A stretch of DNA of 64,000 nt from Mesorhizobium sp. B2-8-5. Its GTDB lineage: Bacteria; Pseudomonadota; Alphaproteobacteria; Rhizobiales; Rhizobiaceae. The stretch is taken from the NCBI RefSeq assembly GCF_006440675.2, contig NZ_CP083951.1, forward strand, positions 248,001 to 312,000. The letters are read 5' to 3'. Positions 25,149-33,821 of this stretch are shown piece by piece. The notes beneath the pieces are model-generated. The model did no database searches. It worked only from the letters and a program-made list of their open reading frames with translations, and was not told the DNA's origin. How positions within the stretch are numbered: the stretch's first letter is position 1; every line of letters begins with the position of its first letter. A program made the position numbers and the translations under genes.

Positions 25149-27245
25149 TCAGTGCGACGCAGCCGCGGAGCGCGCGACCGCGGCCTGGATGAGCCGGTCG
25201 GCCAGGATCGCCAGGAAGGCAATCGACAGGCCGGCGATCAGGCCCATGCCGGCATCGGCCTTGCCGAGCGCGACATAGACCGCCTGGCCGAGATCGCGCG
25301 TGCCGACAAGGGCGGCGATCGCCAGCATCGAGAGCGCCGCCATGATGGTCTGGTTGAGGCCGAGCATGACGACGGGAAGCGCCAGCGGCAGCTTGGCGTG
25401 CAGCAGCGTCTGCATCGGCGTCGCGCCCATCTGCTCGACCGCCTCGACGACATCGGCGCGCACATGCCGCAATCCATGCTCGACATAGCGGATCGGCGGC
25501 ACGATGGCGTAGAGCATGATGGCGATCAGCGCCGTGAACTCGCCGACCTTGAAGAACATCAACGCCGGGATGAGGAAGACGAATTGCGGCATGGTCTGCA
25601 GCGCGTCGCAGATCGGCTTCAGGATGCGCGAGACGCGGTCGCTGTGCGCCGCCCATGTGCCGAGGGCGCCACCGACCAGAAGGCAAAGAAGGACTGCCAG
25701 CGTGCAGAGATAGAGCGACTGCACCAGTTGCGGCCACAGGCCGTTGACCAGGATCAGCCCGAAGCCGGCCAGCGCGAAGATACCGAGGCGATAGCCCGCC
25801 ACCTGACCGGCAAGCAAGGCGACGGCAAGGATGAAGACAGGCCAGGGCAGATCGAGAAAGCCGGTGTAGAGAACAAGGCCGGCGGCGACCACGGCGACCG
25901 CTGCCCGCCAGCCGAAACGGCACAGGGCCAACCCAGCCAAGGCCGCCACCAAAACCACATAGACGGCCAGTACCGACGGCGGCAGGGTGAAGCCCCATAT
26001 TGCAGGCGTCGCCGCGCCCGAAATGCCGACGCGCATCGGCAAAAGCAGGCAATAGAGCACGGCATTGCGCACGCCGTTGAAGAACCAGGCATAGTCGCGC
26101 ACGAGTCCCAGCAGCCACTGGTTGACGGCGCCCATCTGCATGCGCAGCCCGGTTTCCGGCAGGAGCGTCGCATCGGGCGCGGCAAGCCGGATGACCACGG
26201 CCAGAGCCAGCGCGACCGCCAGCGACACAGCCAGCCGGCGCGGCGTCATCCAGCGCATGGCCCGCGTCGGCCCGGTCTCCGGCGCCTTGGCGAAGCCGAT
26301 GGTGAGACGGTCGATGAGGATGGCGAGCAGCGCGATCACCAGGCCGGAGAGGATGCTCTGGCCGAACTCGGCCTTGCGCATGGAAGACAGGACCTCCCAG
26401 CCGATATCCTCGAAGCCGCCGATGATGGCGGCGACGATGACCATCGACAGCGCCGCCATCGTCGTTTGGTTGAAGCCGACGAGAAGCTGCGGCAGTGCCG
26501 TCGGCACCTCGACCTGCCAGAATTGCTGGCGGCGCGTGCAGCCGCTCATCAGGCCGGCCTCGCTGATCGCCGCCGGCACGCGGTCGAGGCCGAGCATGGT
26601 GTTGCGCACCATCGGCGGCGTCGCGTAGATTGCCGAGGCGATCAGGCCCACCACCGGGCCGAAGCCGAACAGAAGCAGCAGCGGGATGAGGTAGGCGAAA
26701 GCCGGCACCGTCTGCATCAGGTCGAGCGCGCCGAGCAGCGCAGGACGCCAGTGCGGGCGAGCGTAGCCGAGAACGCCAAGCAGGAAGCCGAGCACGGTCG
26801 AGATCGGCACGGCAAGCAGCACCAGCGCCAGCGTGTTCATGCTCTGCGGCCAGTAGCCGGCAAGCAGGATATAGGCGAGCGTGGCGAGCGCGAAGAGCGC
26901 CAGCCGCTCGCCGCTCGATTTCAGCGCCAGCGCGGCGACAGCCAGCATCACCGCCGGCCAGGGCAACCAGGCGAGCGCCAACCGCGCGCCGCGCATCGGC
27001 GCATCGAGCAAGGCGGAGAGTGCCCGGAACCCGGGCTGGATAACGGCGACGACAACGTCGGTCACGACGTTGATGTAAGTGGCCAGCGGCAGCGTCCATT
27101 CCTTGGGGAAACTGACCAGCCAGGGAAGCTCGGTTTTCAGCAGCAGGCAAAGCACCGTCAGCACGGCCAGGCCGCACCAGGGGACAAGGGCCGGCGCGAT
27201 GGCGATCCTTTGCGGGGGTGGTGCGATCGCGGCCGGCGCCGTCAT
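25149..27245 (-). CDS. Betaine-type ABC permease, two ProW domains fused in one protein
   Basis: 698 residues, about twice the usual ProW. Two MetI-like permease domains are present, each with its EAA loop: EAGLMSGCTRRQQFWQVEVP near residue 236 and EAVEQMGATPMQTLLHAKLP near residue 600. Each is preceded by a MQTVPAFAYLIPLLLLFGF or MPQFVFLIPALMFFK block. The fused protein could serve as the complete membrane part with a single ATPase homodimer. The start overlaps the ATPase stop as ATGA. Family members import glycine betaine, proline betaine, choline or related quaternary amines; the substrate here is not known. Confidence 0.88.
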   Translation of the reverse strand: MTAPAAIAPPPQRIAIAPALVPWCGLAVLTVLCLLLKTELPWLVSFPKEWTLPLATYINVVTDVVVAVIQPGFRALSALLDAPMRGARLALAWLPWPAVMLAVAALALKSSGERLALFALATLAYILLAGYWPQSMNTLALVLLAVPISTVLGFLLGVLGYARPHWRPALLGALDLMQTVPAFAYLIPLLLLFGFGPVVGLIASAIYATPPMVRNTMLGLDRVPAAISEAGLMSGCTRRQQFWQVEVPTALPQLLVGFNQTTMAALSMVIVAAIIGGFEDIGWEVLSSMRKAEFGQSILSGLVIALLAILIDRLTIGFAKAPETGPTRAMRWMTPRRLAVSLAVALALAVVIRLAAPDATLLPETGLRMQMGAVNQWLLGLVRDYAWFFNGVRNAVLYCLLLPMRVGISGAATPAIWGFTLPPSVLAVYVVLVAALAGLALCRFGWRAAVAVVAAGLVLYTGFLDLPWPVFILAVALLAGQVAGYRLGIFALAGFGLILVNGLWPQLVQSLYLCTLAVLLCLLVGGALGTWAAHSDRVSRILKPICDALQTMPQFVFLIPALMFFKVGEFTALIAIMLYAIVPPIRYVEHGLRHVRADVVEAVEQMGATPMQTLLHAKLPLALPVVMLGLNQTIMAALSMLAIAALVGTRDLGQAVYVALGKADAGMGLIAGLSIAFLAILADRLIQAAVARSAAASH

Positions 27246-28303
27246 GAGCGCGTGCGTCTTGCCTGCTCGCGCTCCAGCACGGCAAGCACCGCGCCGGCGC
27301 TGAGCACCGCCGGCGGGCCGTCGCCGGCGCCGGGCACCGCGAAGGCCGTCACGCCGGAGGCGAGCTGAGGGATAAGCGCCTCGAGGCTGGTGTCGGCGGC
27401 GATGCTCCGCTCCGGCAGCGCGGCGCCATCGGCCGGCGTGGCAATGTCGCCAGCCGTGATGACGCGCAGCAGCGGCATGTCCTCGGTGAACTGCGCGACA
27501 TAATCGTCGGCCGGATTGAGCACGATGTCGGCCGGTCGACCGATCTGCACGATCTTGCCCGCCCGCATGATCGCCAGCCGGTCGGCCAGGCGGAAGGCCT
27601 CGGCGATGTCGTGGGTGATGAAGATGATGGTCTTCTTCAGCATGCGCTGCAGGCGCAGGAACTCATCCTGCATCTGCTTGCGGATCAGCGGATCGAGCGC
27701 CGAGAACGGCTCGTCGAGGAACCAGAGCTCCGGGCCCACCGCGAGCGAGCGGGCGATGCCGACGCGCTGCTGCTGGCCGCCGGAGAGCTGATGCGGGAGG
27801 GACGCCTCGCGGCCTTCGAGCCCGACCAGCGCGATCATCTCGCGGGCGCGCGTCTCCCGTTCCTTCGCCGACTTGCCCTGGATCTTCAACGGGAAGGCGA
27901 CATTGCCCAATACACTCAGATGCGGCAGCAGGCCGAAATTCTGGAACACCATGCCCATGGCGTGGCGGCGCAGTTCGATGAGCTGCTTGCCGCTGGCGGC
28001 GAGCAGGTTCCTGCCGTCGAGCAGGATTTCGCCAGCGCTCGGCTCGACCAGGCGCGACAGGCAGCGCACCAAGGTCGACTTGCCGGAGCCGGACAGGCCC
28101 ATGATGACGAATATCTCGCCGGTCGCCACTTCGAAACTGGCGTCGACCACGGCCGGCAGATGCGCCTCCGCACGCAGCCGCTCGGCCAGCGCGTCGGGAT
28201 CGATGACATAGCCGCGCGAGTCGAAATAGTAGCCCGGGCGCCGGCCATAGACCTTCCAGACATTGCGGCAGGCAAGCTTGACCGGGCGCGCGGCAGTGTC
28301 CAT
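27242..28303 (-). CDS. Betaine-type ABC transporter ATPase (ProV-like)
   Basis: 353 residues from the ATG at 28303. The start WKVYGRRPGYYFDSRGYVID is an extended version of the ProV opening. Walker A is GLSGSGKSTLVRCL, the Q-loop AMGMVFQNFGLLPH, the signature LSGGQQQRVGIARSLA and Walker B WFLDEPFSALDP. The C-terminal 90 residues replace the usual CBS pair with a shorter, Ala-rich tail whose CBS character I cannot confirm. It energises the fused permease encoded by the overlapping next gene. A hairpin separates it from the upstream binding-protein gene. Confidence 0.88.
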   Translation of the reverse strand: MDTAARPVKLACRNVWKVYGRRPGYYFDSRGYVIDPDALAERLRAEAHLPAVVDASFEVATGEIFVIMGLSGSGKSTLVRCLSRLVEPSAGEILLDGRNLLAASGKQLIELRRHAMGMVFQNFGLLPHLSVLGNVAFPLKIQGKSAKERETRAREMIALVGLEGREASLPHQLSGGQQQRVGIARSLAVGPELWFLDEPFSALDPLIRKQMQDEFLRLQRMLKKTIIFITHDIAEAFRLADRLAIMRAGKIVQIGRPADIVLNPADDYVAQFTEDMPLLRVITAGDIATPADGAALPERSIAADTSLEALIPQLASGVTAFAVPGAGDGPPAVLSAGAVLAVLEREQARRTRS

Positions 28304-28328
28304 TCCTATCGACCCGTGCCGATCGCCC

Positions 28329-28358
28329 GCCCGGCTCCGCGCATTGCGGAAACCGGGC
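28329..28358 (-). terminator. Two-tier hairpin 3' of the betaine-binding protein gene
   Basis: Outer stem GCCCGG/CCGGGC, inner stem TCCGC/GCGGA, loop GCATT. It lies between the binding-protein stop and the ATPase start with no U-run, so it probably stabilises the binding-protein mRNA against 3' decay and does not end transcription. Confidence 0.45.
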
Positions 28359-28396
28359 CCGTGTTGCCCTTGGCCTTTGTCAGGCACATCGGCGAA

Positions 28397-29335
28397 TTAT
28401 CCCTTGGCGGCGTCGAGCCAAGGTTTCCACACCGCCTCGTTCTTGTCGATCCATTCCTTGACGACGGCGTCGAGGTCCTTGCCCTGCTTGTCGACGGCCA
28501 GCATCATCTTCTGCTGTTCGGTCGCATCCATCTTGAAGGCTTTCAGGAAGGCGTAGGCTGCCGGCCATTTGGCGCCGAAGCCCGACCAGACGATCTTGTC
28601 GACGTCCGGAGGCGTGATGCAGTGCTCGTTGGTCTGTTCCTTGCAGGGCGGCATCGTCACCCAACCCACATCGCTCTCGGCCAGCGCGTAATGCGGGCCC
28701 CAGAACATCATGATCAGCGGCGTCTTGGCCGCCTCGGCCGCTTCCAACTCGGCGACCAGCGCGCCTTCGGAACCGGATGGCACAGCGGTGTAAGGCATGT
28801 TGTTGTCGGCTAGGATGGTGGCCGCGCGCGAACCCCAATCGGCTGGATAATCAAGGAAGCGGCCGTTGGGCGCCGTCTCGGGCGTCGCCAGCGCCTGCAC
28901 GCATTCTGGCTTGTTCAGCGCATTCCAGTCTGGCAGGCCCGGGCAGACCTTCTCCATGAATTTGGGGTAGATCCAGCCTTCCTGCGTCTTCAGGTCGAGC
29001 TTGCCGATGTCCTCGATTTTCTTCTCCGCCAGCACCTTCGGATAGATGTCGCCGACATTGTTGAGCCAGATTTCGACCGAGGCGCTGAGCGAGCCGTCGG
29101 CCAACCCCGAGAATTGCGGGAAGTTGCCGGCAGTGACGTATTCGACGTGATAGCCGAGCTTCTCCAGAAGCTGCCCCGCGATGTGGGTCGAAACATGCGC
29201 GCCCGTCCATTCCAACATCGCGAGCTTGATCGGCTCGTCCTTGGCGCCGAGATCGGCGCTTTGGCCGGCCGTCGTCGCGGCAAACATCAGCGCGAGGCCG
29301 AGACCGACCCCCTTCAAGGCAGTTTTCATTCTCAT
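28397..29335 (-). CDS. Betaine-type substrate-binding protein (ProX/OpuAC family)
   Basis: 312 residues with a signal peptide ending in TTAGQSAD. KLAMLEWTGAHVSTHIAGQLLEKLGY and YVTAGNFPQFSGLADGSLSASVEIW are typical of the OpuAC fold, and PHYALAESDVGWVTMP follows. Several Trp and Tyr residues could form the aromatic cage used for quaternary ammonium ligands, but I cannot place them without a structure. GGGGA precedes the ATG. It lies between an SDR gene upstream and the ATPase gene downstream, all on the same strand as the acetone-carboxylase-like genes. Confidence 0.88.
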   Translation of the reverse strand: MRMKTALKGVGLGLALMFAATTAGQSADLGAKDEPIKLAMLEWTGAHVSTHIAGQLLEKLGYHVEYVTAGNFPQFSGLADGSLSASVEIWLNNVGDIYPKVLAEKKIEDIGKLDLKTQEGWIYPKFMEKVCPGLPDWNALNKPECVQALATPETAPNGRFLDYPADWGSRAATILADNNMPYTAVPSGSEGALVAELEAAEAAKTPLIMMFWGPHYALAESDVGWVTMPPCKEQTNEHCITPPDVDKIVWSGFGAKWPAAYAFLKAFKMDATEQQKMMLAVDKQGKDLDAVVKEWIDKNEAVWKPWLDAAKG

Positions 29336-29418
29336 GTCAGTTCCCCTAGCTGGTTGATAGCCCTTCTTCTACGCCGGCCTTCTCCCATGAGGGCCGGGAT
29401 CCACTCCCTCGTCCGACG

Positions 29419-30246
29419 CTACCACAATGCGCCGCCAGTGATCTGGATGTTTTCCATGGTAATCCCCTTGGCCAGGTCCGTGCAGAGGAAGACCGCAAGT
29501 GCTGCAATCTCTTCCGGCTGCATCATGCGCCCCTGGGGGTTGCCTTTCCTGAATTCGTCCATCAATTCCTCGGCGCTGCGGCCCTTGCCTTCGCGCTCGA
29601 CGACCTGCGCCACATTGCGGCGCATCAGCTCGGTCTCAACCCAGGTCGGACTGATCATCACGCAGGTGACGCCATGCGCAGCGCCTTCGAGCGCGACGCA
29701 ACGGGTGAGCCCAAGCAGGCCGGCCTTGGAGGCGCAATAGGCGGGATTGTCCTTCCAGCCGACGGAAGCCGCCGTCGAGCCGACGTTGACGATCCGGCCC
29801 CAGCCGCGCTCGATCATGCCGGGCAGGACGGCGCGCGTCGCGCGAAATGCGCCGGTGAGATTGGTGTCGACGATCTTGTCCCACAGCTCGTCGGAATGGC
29901 CGCAGACCGGCTGCTCTGCCGTGGTGCCGGCGGCGTTGACCAGGATATCTGCCTGGCCGATGGCCGCCTGCGCTTCGGCGAAGAAGAGGTTGGTGAGCGC
30001 GCTGTCGCGCACGTCGAGATGGGCGGCATGCACCTTGGTGCCGTAAGCGGCAAGCGCCGACTTCACGCGCTCGATCTCGTCGGTGCCGGGATAATAAGCG
30101 GCGTCCGCCCTGCCCGGCTGCGGAGGCGCCACATAGGAACCGACGGCGACATTGGCGCCTGCTTTGGCGAGCGCCGTGGCGATGGCAAAACCCATGCCCG
30201 AAAAGCCGCCGGTGACGATGGCGCCGCGGCCGGTGAGGTTGGTCAT
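29419..30246 (-). CDS. Short-chain dehydrogenase/reductase (SDR)
   Basis: 275 residues, classical SDR. The cofactor loop is VTGGFSGMGFA, the structural motif is VNAAG, and the active-site pair is YCASK in NPAYCASKAGLLG; the preceding Ser is in NVGSTAASV. The C-terminal block (ITMENIQITGGALW) is usual. An insert around residues 42-60 (PPQPGRADAAYYPGTDE) is longer than in most members. It probably oxidises a secondary alcohol to the ketone used by the carboxylase encoded upstream. It is 18 bp downstream of a second SDR gene. Confidence 0.88.
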   Translation of the reverse strand: MTNLTGRGAIVTGGFSGMGFAIATALAKAGANVAVGSYVAPPQPGRADAAYYPGTDEIERVKSALAAYGTKVHAAHLDVRDSALTNLFFAEAQAAIGQADILVNAAGTTAEQPVCGHSDELWDKIVDTNLTGAFRATRAVLPGMIERGWGRIVNVGSTAASVGWKDNPAYCASKAGLLGLTRCVALEGAAHGVTCVMISPTWVETELMRRNVAQVVEREGKGRSAEELMDEFRKGNPQGRMMQPEEIAALAVFLCTDLAKGITMENIQITGGALW

Positions 30247-30264
30247 CGCAAGCGGTCTCCGCGT

Positions 30265-31044
30265 TCACACTGCAAGATAGCCTCCGTCGACCACCATTTC
30301 GGAGCCGGTGACGAATTTGGATTCGTCCGAGGCGAGATAGAGGACCATGAAGGCGATGTCGTTGGGTTCGCCGAGGAAGCCAATGGGGTGGCGCGACAAG
30401 GCCTTGGCCTTCTCCTGCTCGAGCGTGCCCAGATCGCGCAGGTAGTTTTCTGTCTGCGGCGTCCAGATATAGCCGGGATGGATCGAGTTGCAGCGGATGC
30501 CGTAGCGCTGCTCGGCGCAATGCACCGCAACAGCCTTGGTCAAGGTGCGCACGCCACCCTTGGAGGCGCAGTAGGCGGCAAGATCCGCCTCACCGATGAT
30601 GCCGTCTATGGAGGAGAGATTGACGATCGATCCGCCACCGGATTTCTTCATCAGCTTGATGCCTGCCTGGCAGCCGAGGAAGACGCCGTCAAGGTTGATC
30701 GCCATGGTGCGCCGCCATTCGGCGAGTGTCGTGTCTTCGATGTTCCGGGCAATGGCAATGCCGGCATTGTTGACCAGTACGTCGAGCCGGCCGAAGCGCT
30801 GCTCGACCGCCGTCATGACGGCGGGCCAGTCTTCGGGCTTCGACACATCATGGCGCAACGCCAGCGCCTCGCCGCCAGCCTTGACGATCTCCGCCGCCGT
30901 ATCGCCGGCGAGCCTCTCGTCGATGTCGCTGACGACCAACTTCGCGCCTTCCGACGCCAGAAGGAGCGAAGACGCCCGCCCGAGGCCGAGACCGGCCCCG
31001 GTTACGAGCGCCACCTTGCCTGCGACGCGACCCATCTGCGGCAT
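30265..31044 (-). CDS. Short-chain dehydrogenase/reductase (SDR)
   Basis: 259 residues from the ATG at 31044, which follows GGGAGG; the longer open frame to 31218 overlaps the carboxylase gamma gene and is not needed. Motifs: VTGAGLGLGRA, NNAG in VLVNNAGIA, Ser in NLSSIDG and YCASK in AAYCASKGG. The end VTGSEMVVDGGYL is standard. Two different SDRs side by side could handle the two enantiomers of one alcohol, or two consecutive oxidations. The substrate is unknown. Confidence 0.88.
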   Translation of the reverse strand: MPQMGRVAGKVALVTGAGLGLGRASSLLLASEGAKLVVSDIDERLAGDTAAEIVKAGGEALALRHDVSKPEDWPAVMTAVEQRFGRLDVLVNNAGIAIARNIEDTTLAEWRRTMAINLDGVFLGCQAGIKLMKKSGGGSIVNLSSIDGIIGEADLAAYCASKGGVRTLTKAVAVHCAEQRYGIRCNSIHPGYIWTPQTENYLRDLGTLEQEKAKALSRHPIGFLGEPNDIAFMVLYLASDESKFVTGSEMVVDGGYLAV

Positions 31045-31087
31045 CAGCCTCCCACTCTGTTGACGCAATTCCGGACGGAAAACCGCT

Positions 31088-31606
31088 TCACGCTTTTCCT
31101 GGAATTGCTCTCGTTGACGACTCCAGCGGCTTGCCGAGCCAGTCGCGATAAAAGCCTTCGAGATCCGGCTCGAAATCGTGAACGATCGGATAGCCGGGCG
31201 CAGCCGCTTCCACCTCATGCAGCGTGCCGCATTCGGGACAGATGAATTCGCGGATTTCCATCCAATCCGGATCCGGCAGGTCGCTGTTGGGGTAGATCTC
31301 GCGCAGCGTCTCCTCCGTGTCGCGCACGATGATCGCGGCCTTCAGCTTCCAGTTCCTGCGGTAGTCGCCGAAGGAGTGGCCGCATTCGCATTTCGTCACC
31401 CGTTCGTCGCCGCTCTGGCAGATGAAAAGATGGTCGCCGACCGGGAGCAGGATCGGATCCTTCCAGCCGACGCGGTCCTGCAGCACCGCGACATATTTGA
31501 AGAAACGGTCGTCGTCCTTGTAGGCGCTCATGATGCGGCGCGTCTGCGGCCACGGCAGCGTGCCGGCAACCAGATCGGCGATGACTTCCTTGCTGTATGA
31601 GGTCAT
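31088..31606 (-). CDS. acxC: Acetone carboxylase-like gamma subunit
   Basis: 172 residues, matching the small gamma subunit (about 19 kDa). Two Cys pairs, CECGHSFGDYRRNW and FICPECGTLHEVE, resemble its zinc-binding sites. The family is nearly diagnostic for acetone or related ketone carboxylases and separates this operon from ordinary hydantoinases, which lack it. GGAG lies eight bases before the ATG at 31606, and only five bases separate it from the alpha-subunit stop. Substrate assignment to acetone itself is not secure. Confidence 0.82.
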   Translation of the reverse strand: MTSYSKEVIADLVAGTLPWPQTRRIMSAYKDDDRFFKYVAVLQDRVGWKDPILLPVGDHLFICQSGDERVTKCECGHSFGDYRRNWKLKAAIIVRDTEETLREIYPNSDLPDPDWMEIREFICPECGTLHEVEAAAPGYPIVHDFEPDLEGFYRDWLGKPLESSTRAIPGKA

Positions 31607-31611
31607 GGTCC

Positions 31612-33807
31612 TTACTCCACGCCGAAGGTCGATTTGGCATCGACATCCCAGAAGGTCGAAAAGTCCTTGGTGAAGCGCGGCGAGAGCTTGATGGCGCTGG
31701 CATACATCTTCTTCACCTCGGGCGCGAAACCGGCCGCCTTCACCCGCTCGCGCTCCTTGGCCATCCATTCCGAAACCGGCCTGGCGTGCGCCAGGCGCTT
31801 TGCCCGCATTTCGGCGCGATGGCGCTTGGTGGCTTCCAGATTGGCGACCGGGAACCCCTCCTCGTCCTCGTCGAGCACGATGCCGAAGATGCCTTCGGCC
31901 GCTTCCCTGGTGAGGAAGCCGTTCTCGACGTCCCGGGCGGTCTTGACGGGATCGCGCTCCAGCACGTCGCCGTAACCGCCGCCGCCATTATAGGAGTGGG
32001 TGAAGACGTCACCGGTCTTGTGCGGCGCAGTGATGTACGGCCCTTCCAGCGTCACATGCTCGCCTTCCAGCCGCACTTCCAGCTCCGAGCGGTAGGGATT
32101 GGTGCCGGTGTGGTGCGCCAGCGGCGCGCCATTTTCGGCCAGCTCGAAGATGTTCGAGTCCCGCACCGCGCGATGCTTCTGGCAGGTCGGCGCCGGATAG
32201 CCGCCGCACAGCCCACCATTGTCGAAGACGCGCGAGGAATGCTCGGAGGTCACCAGCCTGAGATGATCGGTCTTGGAAACCAGCCAGGTCGACAGGAAGG
32301 AACAGCCGCCGCGATATTTGCCGGCGCCGCCGGAATTGGGAACGATCGACCTGCCGATATAGAGCATCGGCATGTTCTGTTCCCAGATCTCGATGTTGCC
32401 CATGTCGGATTCCGGATTCCAGCCGACATAGGCTGTGTCCAGCCCGTCCTTGATGGCCAAGGCGCCCGAGCCAGCGGCGGCGCATTCGAAATGCGCCATG
32501 CCGAAGGGCGTGCCGTACTGGCTGGTGCCGCCCATCTCGATCATCGGGCTGTTGACCTGGCCGACAAAGGCTTCCTCGACGAAGCCGCGCGCGATGAAGG
32601 AGCGCGACAAGAGCCGCTGGAAGACGCCATAGGCGGGCAGCAACAGCGCCCAGGAGGTGGCGGTCGCCACCATCTCGTTGTCGGGGTTGGTCCAGGTGCC
32701 GTGCGGCAGCTTCAGCTCGGTCGCCATCCATGCGCCGTCATTGACCAGGCCCTCGAAGTTCATGTGCTGCGTCAGCGTCACGAACATGCCGCCATCCATG
32801 CCGGCCGGCGTGCAGTTCATCGAATGATAGCCCCAGGGCTGCGTGCCCTCGAAGTCCATCTTGATCTTGCCGTCGCTGGTGATCTCCATCTCGATCGGGA
32901 TGTTGTAGAGCCAGTCGGGATCGCCGAGCGGCTGGTAGCCGGGCTTGCCCTTGGTGACGTGGCCGTAAAAAGTGTGGCCGCGGTAGATGCCGGGCACCGT
33001 GAGCTGGCGCGTGCGGGCGAGCTGAGCGCGCCGGCCTTCCTCGATGAACTCCTTCGACACCTGCATCCAGTAGTCGAGGCCGATCTCGTCGATCAGCGCC
33101 TTGACGCTTTCGCGCATATCGATGCAGGAGGCGACCTTGGCCTTCTCGTCGAGCACCCAGTAGATCGGCATCCTGAGATTGCGCTCGCAGCGGATGACGT
33201 AGTCGCGCCGCAGTTCGTCGTTCTGGCCGACCTTTTCGGCGCAGACGAACAGGCCTTCGGTAAAGCGCTCCTGGGCGAGTGCCACGTCGCCGCCGGGCGT
33301 GATGCCGCCGGCTTCGAGCTCGTGGCAGACGGCACCGGCCCAGCCGACGAGCTTGCCGGAATGGAAGATCGGCATGACGTCCATCACGTCCGGCACCTGC
33401 ACGGTGCCGATGAAGGCGTCGTTGTTGGCGAAGATGTCGCCGTCGCGGATCTGCGGATTTTCCTCGTAGCCGTTGCGGATCATCCATTTGATGAAGCGGC
33501 TCATCGTGTGCACATGCACCATGATGCCGTTGGAAAGCGCGATCGCGTCGCCTTCCGGCGTGTAGATGGCGACGACCATCTCGCCGACCTCGCGCACGCC
33601 GGGCGAGGCGGAGATGCGGCGCGCCATCTCGCGCGCCGAGACGCAGTAGGCGCGCAGCTTGGTGTGCAGCGTCTCGAATTTCAGCGGGTCCTGGTTGCGC
33701 AGCTGAAGCTCGGTGATGCCGTCATAGCAGCCGGTCTCTTCCATCAGCCGTTCGGATTCGATCAGCCGTTCGCGGATGCGCAGCGCAGAGGCGGGTTTGT
33801 CCAGCAT
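31612..33807 (-). CDS. acxB: Acetone carboxylase-like alpha subunit (HyuB family)
   Basis: 731 residues from the ATG at 33807. The HyuB signature is present: RDGDIFANNDAFIGTVQVPD, VCHELEAGGITPGGDV, and NCTPAGMDGG. EAAEGIFGIVLDEDEEGFPV near the C-terminus is typical of carboxylase alpha subunits. With the beta and gamma subunits it would carboxylate a ketone in an ATP-dependent reaction through phosphorylated intermediates. It lies between the beta subunit (gap 14 bp) and the gamma subunit. Confidence 0.85.
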   Translation of the reverse strand: MLDKPASALRIRERLIESERLMEETGCYDGITELQLRNQDPLKFETLHTKLRAYCVSAREMARRISASPGVREVGEMVVAIYTPEGDAIALSNGIMVHVHTMSRFIKWMIRNGYEENPQIRDGDIFANNDAFIGTVQVPDVMDVMPIFHSGKLVGWAGAVCHELEAGGITPGGDVALAQERFTEGLFVCAEKVGQNDELRRDYVIRCERNLRMPIYWVLDEKAKVASCIDMRESVKALIDEIGLDYWMQVSKEFIEEGRRAQLARTRQLTVPGIYRGHTFYGHVTKGKPGYQPLGDPDWLYNIPIEMEITSDGKIKMDFEGTQPWGYHSMNCTPAGMDGGMFVTLTQHMNFEGLVNDGAWMATELKLPHGTWTNPDNEMVATATSWALLLPAYGVFQRLLSRSFIARGFVEEAFVGQVNSPMIEMGGTSQYGTPFGMAHFECAAAGSGALAIKDGLDTAYVGWNPESDMGNIEIWEQNMPMLYIGRSIVPNSGGAGKYRGGCSFLSTWLVSKTDHLRLVTSEHSSRVFDNGGLCGGYPAPTCQKHRAVRDSNIFELAENGAPLAHHTGTNPYRSELEVRLEGEHVTLEGPYITAPHKTGDVFTHSYNGGGGYGDVLERDPVKTARDVENGFLTREAAEGIFGIVLDEDEEGFPVANLEATKRHRAEMRAKRLAHARPVSEWMAKERERVKAAGFAPEVKKMYASAIKLSPRFTKDFSTFWDVDAKSTFGVE

Positions 33808-33821
33808 GGCGTTCGCCCTTC

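Noticed and set aside
25152..27368. 738-codon open frame on the plus strand opposite the fused permease
   Set aside because: Composition is Arg/Gln/His/Asp-rich with no domains, it is fully antisense to a gene with clear permease motifs, and such shadows are expected at this GC content.
29374..29397. CCGGCC...GGCCGG hairpin upstream of the proX-like gene
   Set aside because: Only six base pairs with a 12-base loop in GC-rich DNA; not convincing as a terminator.
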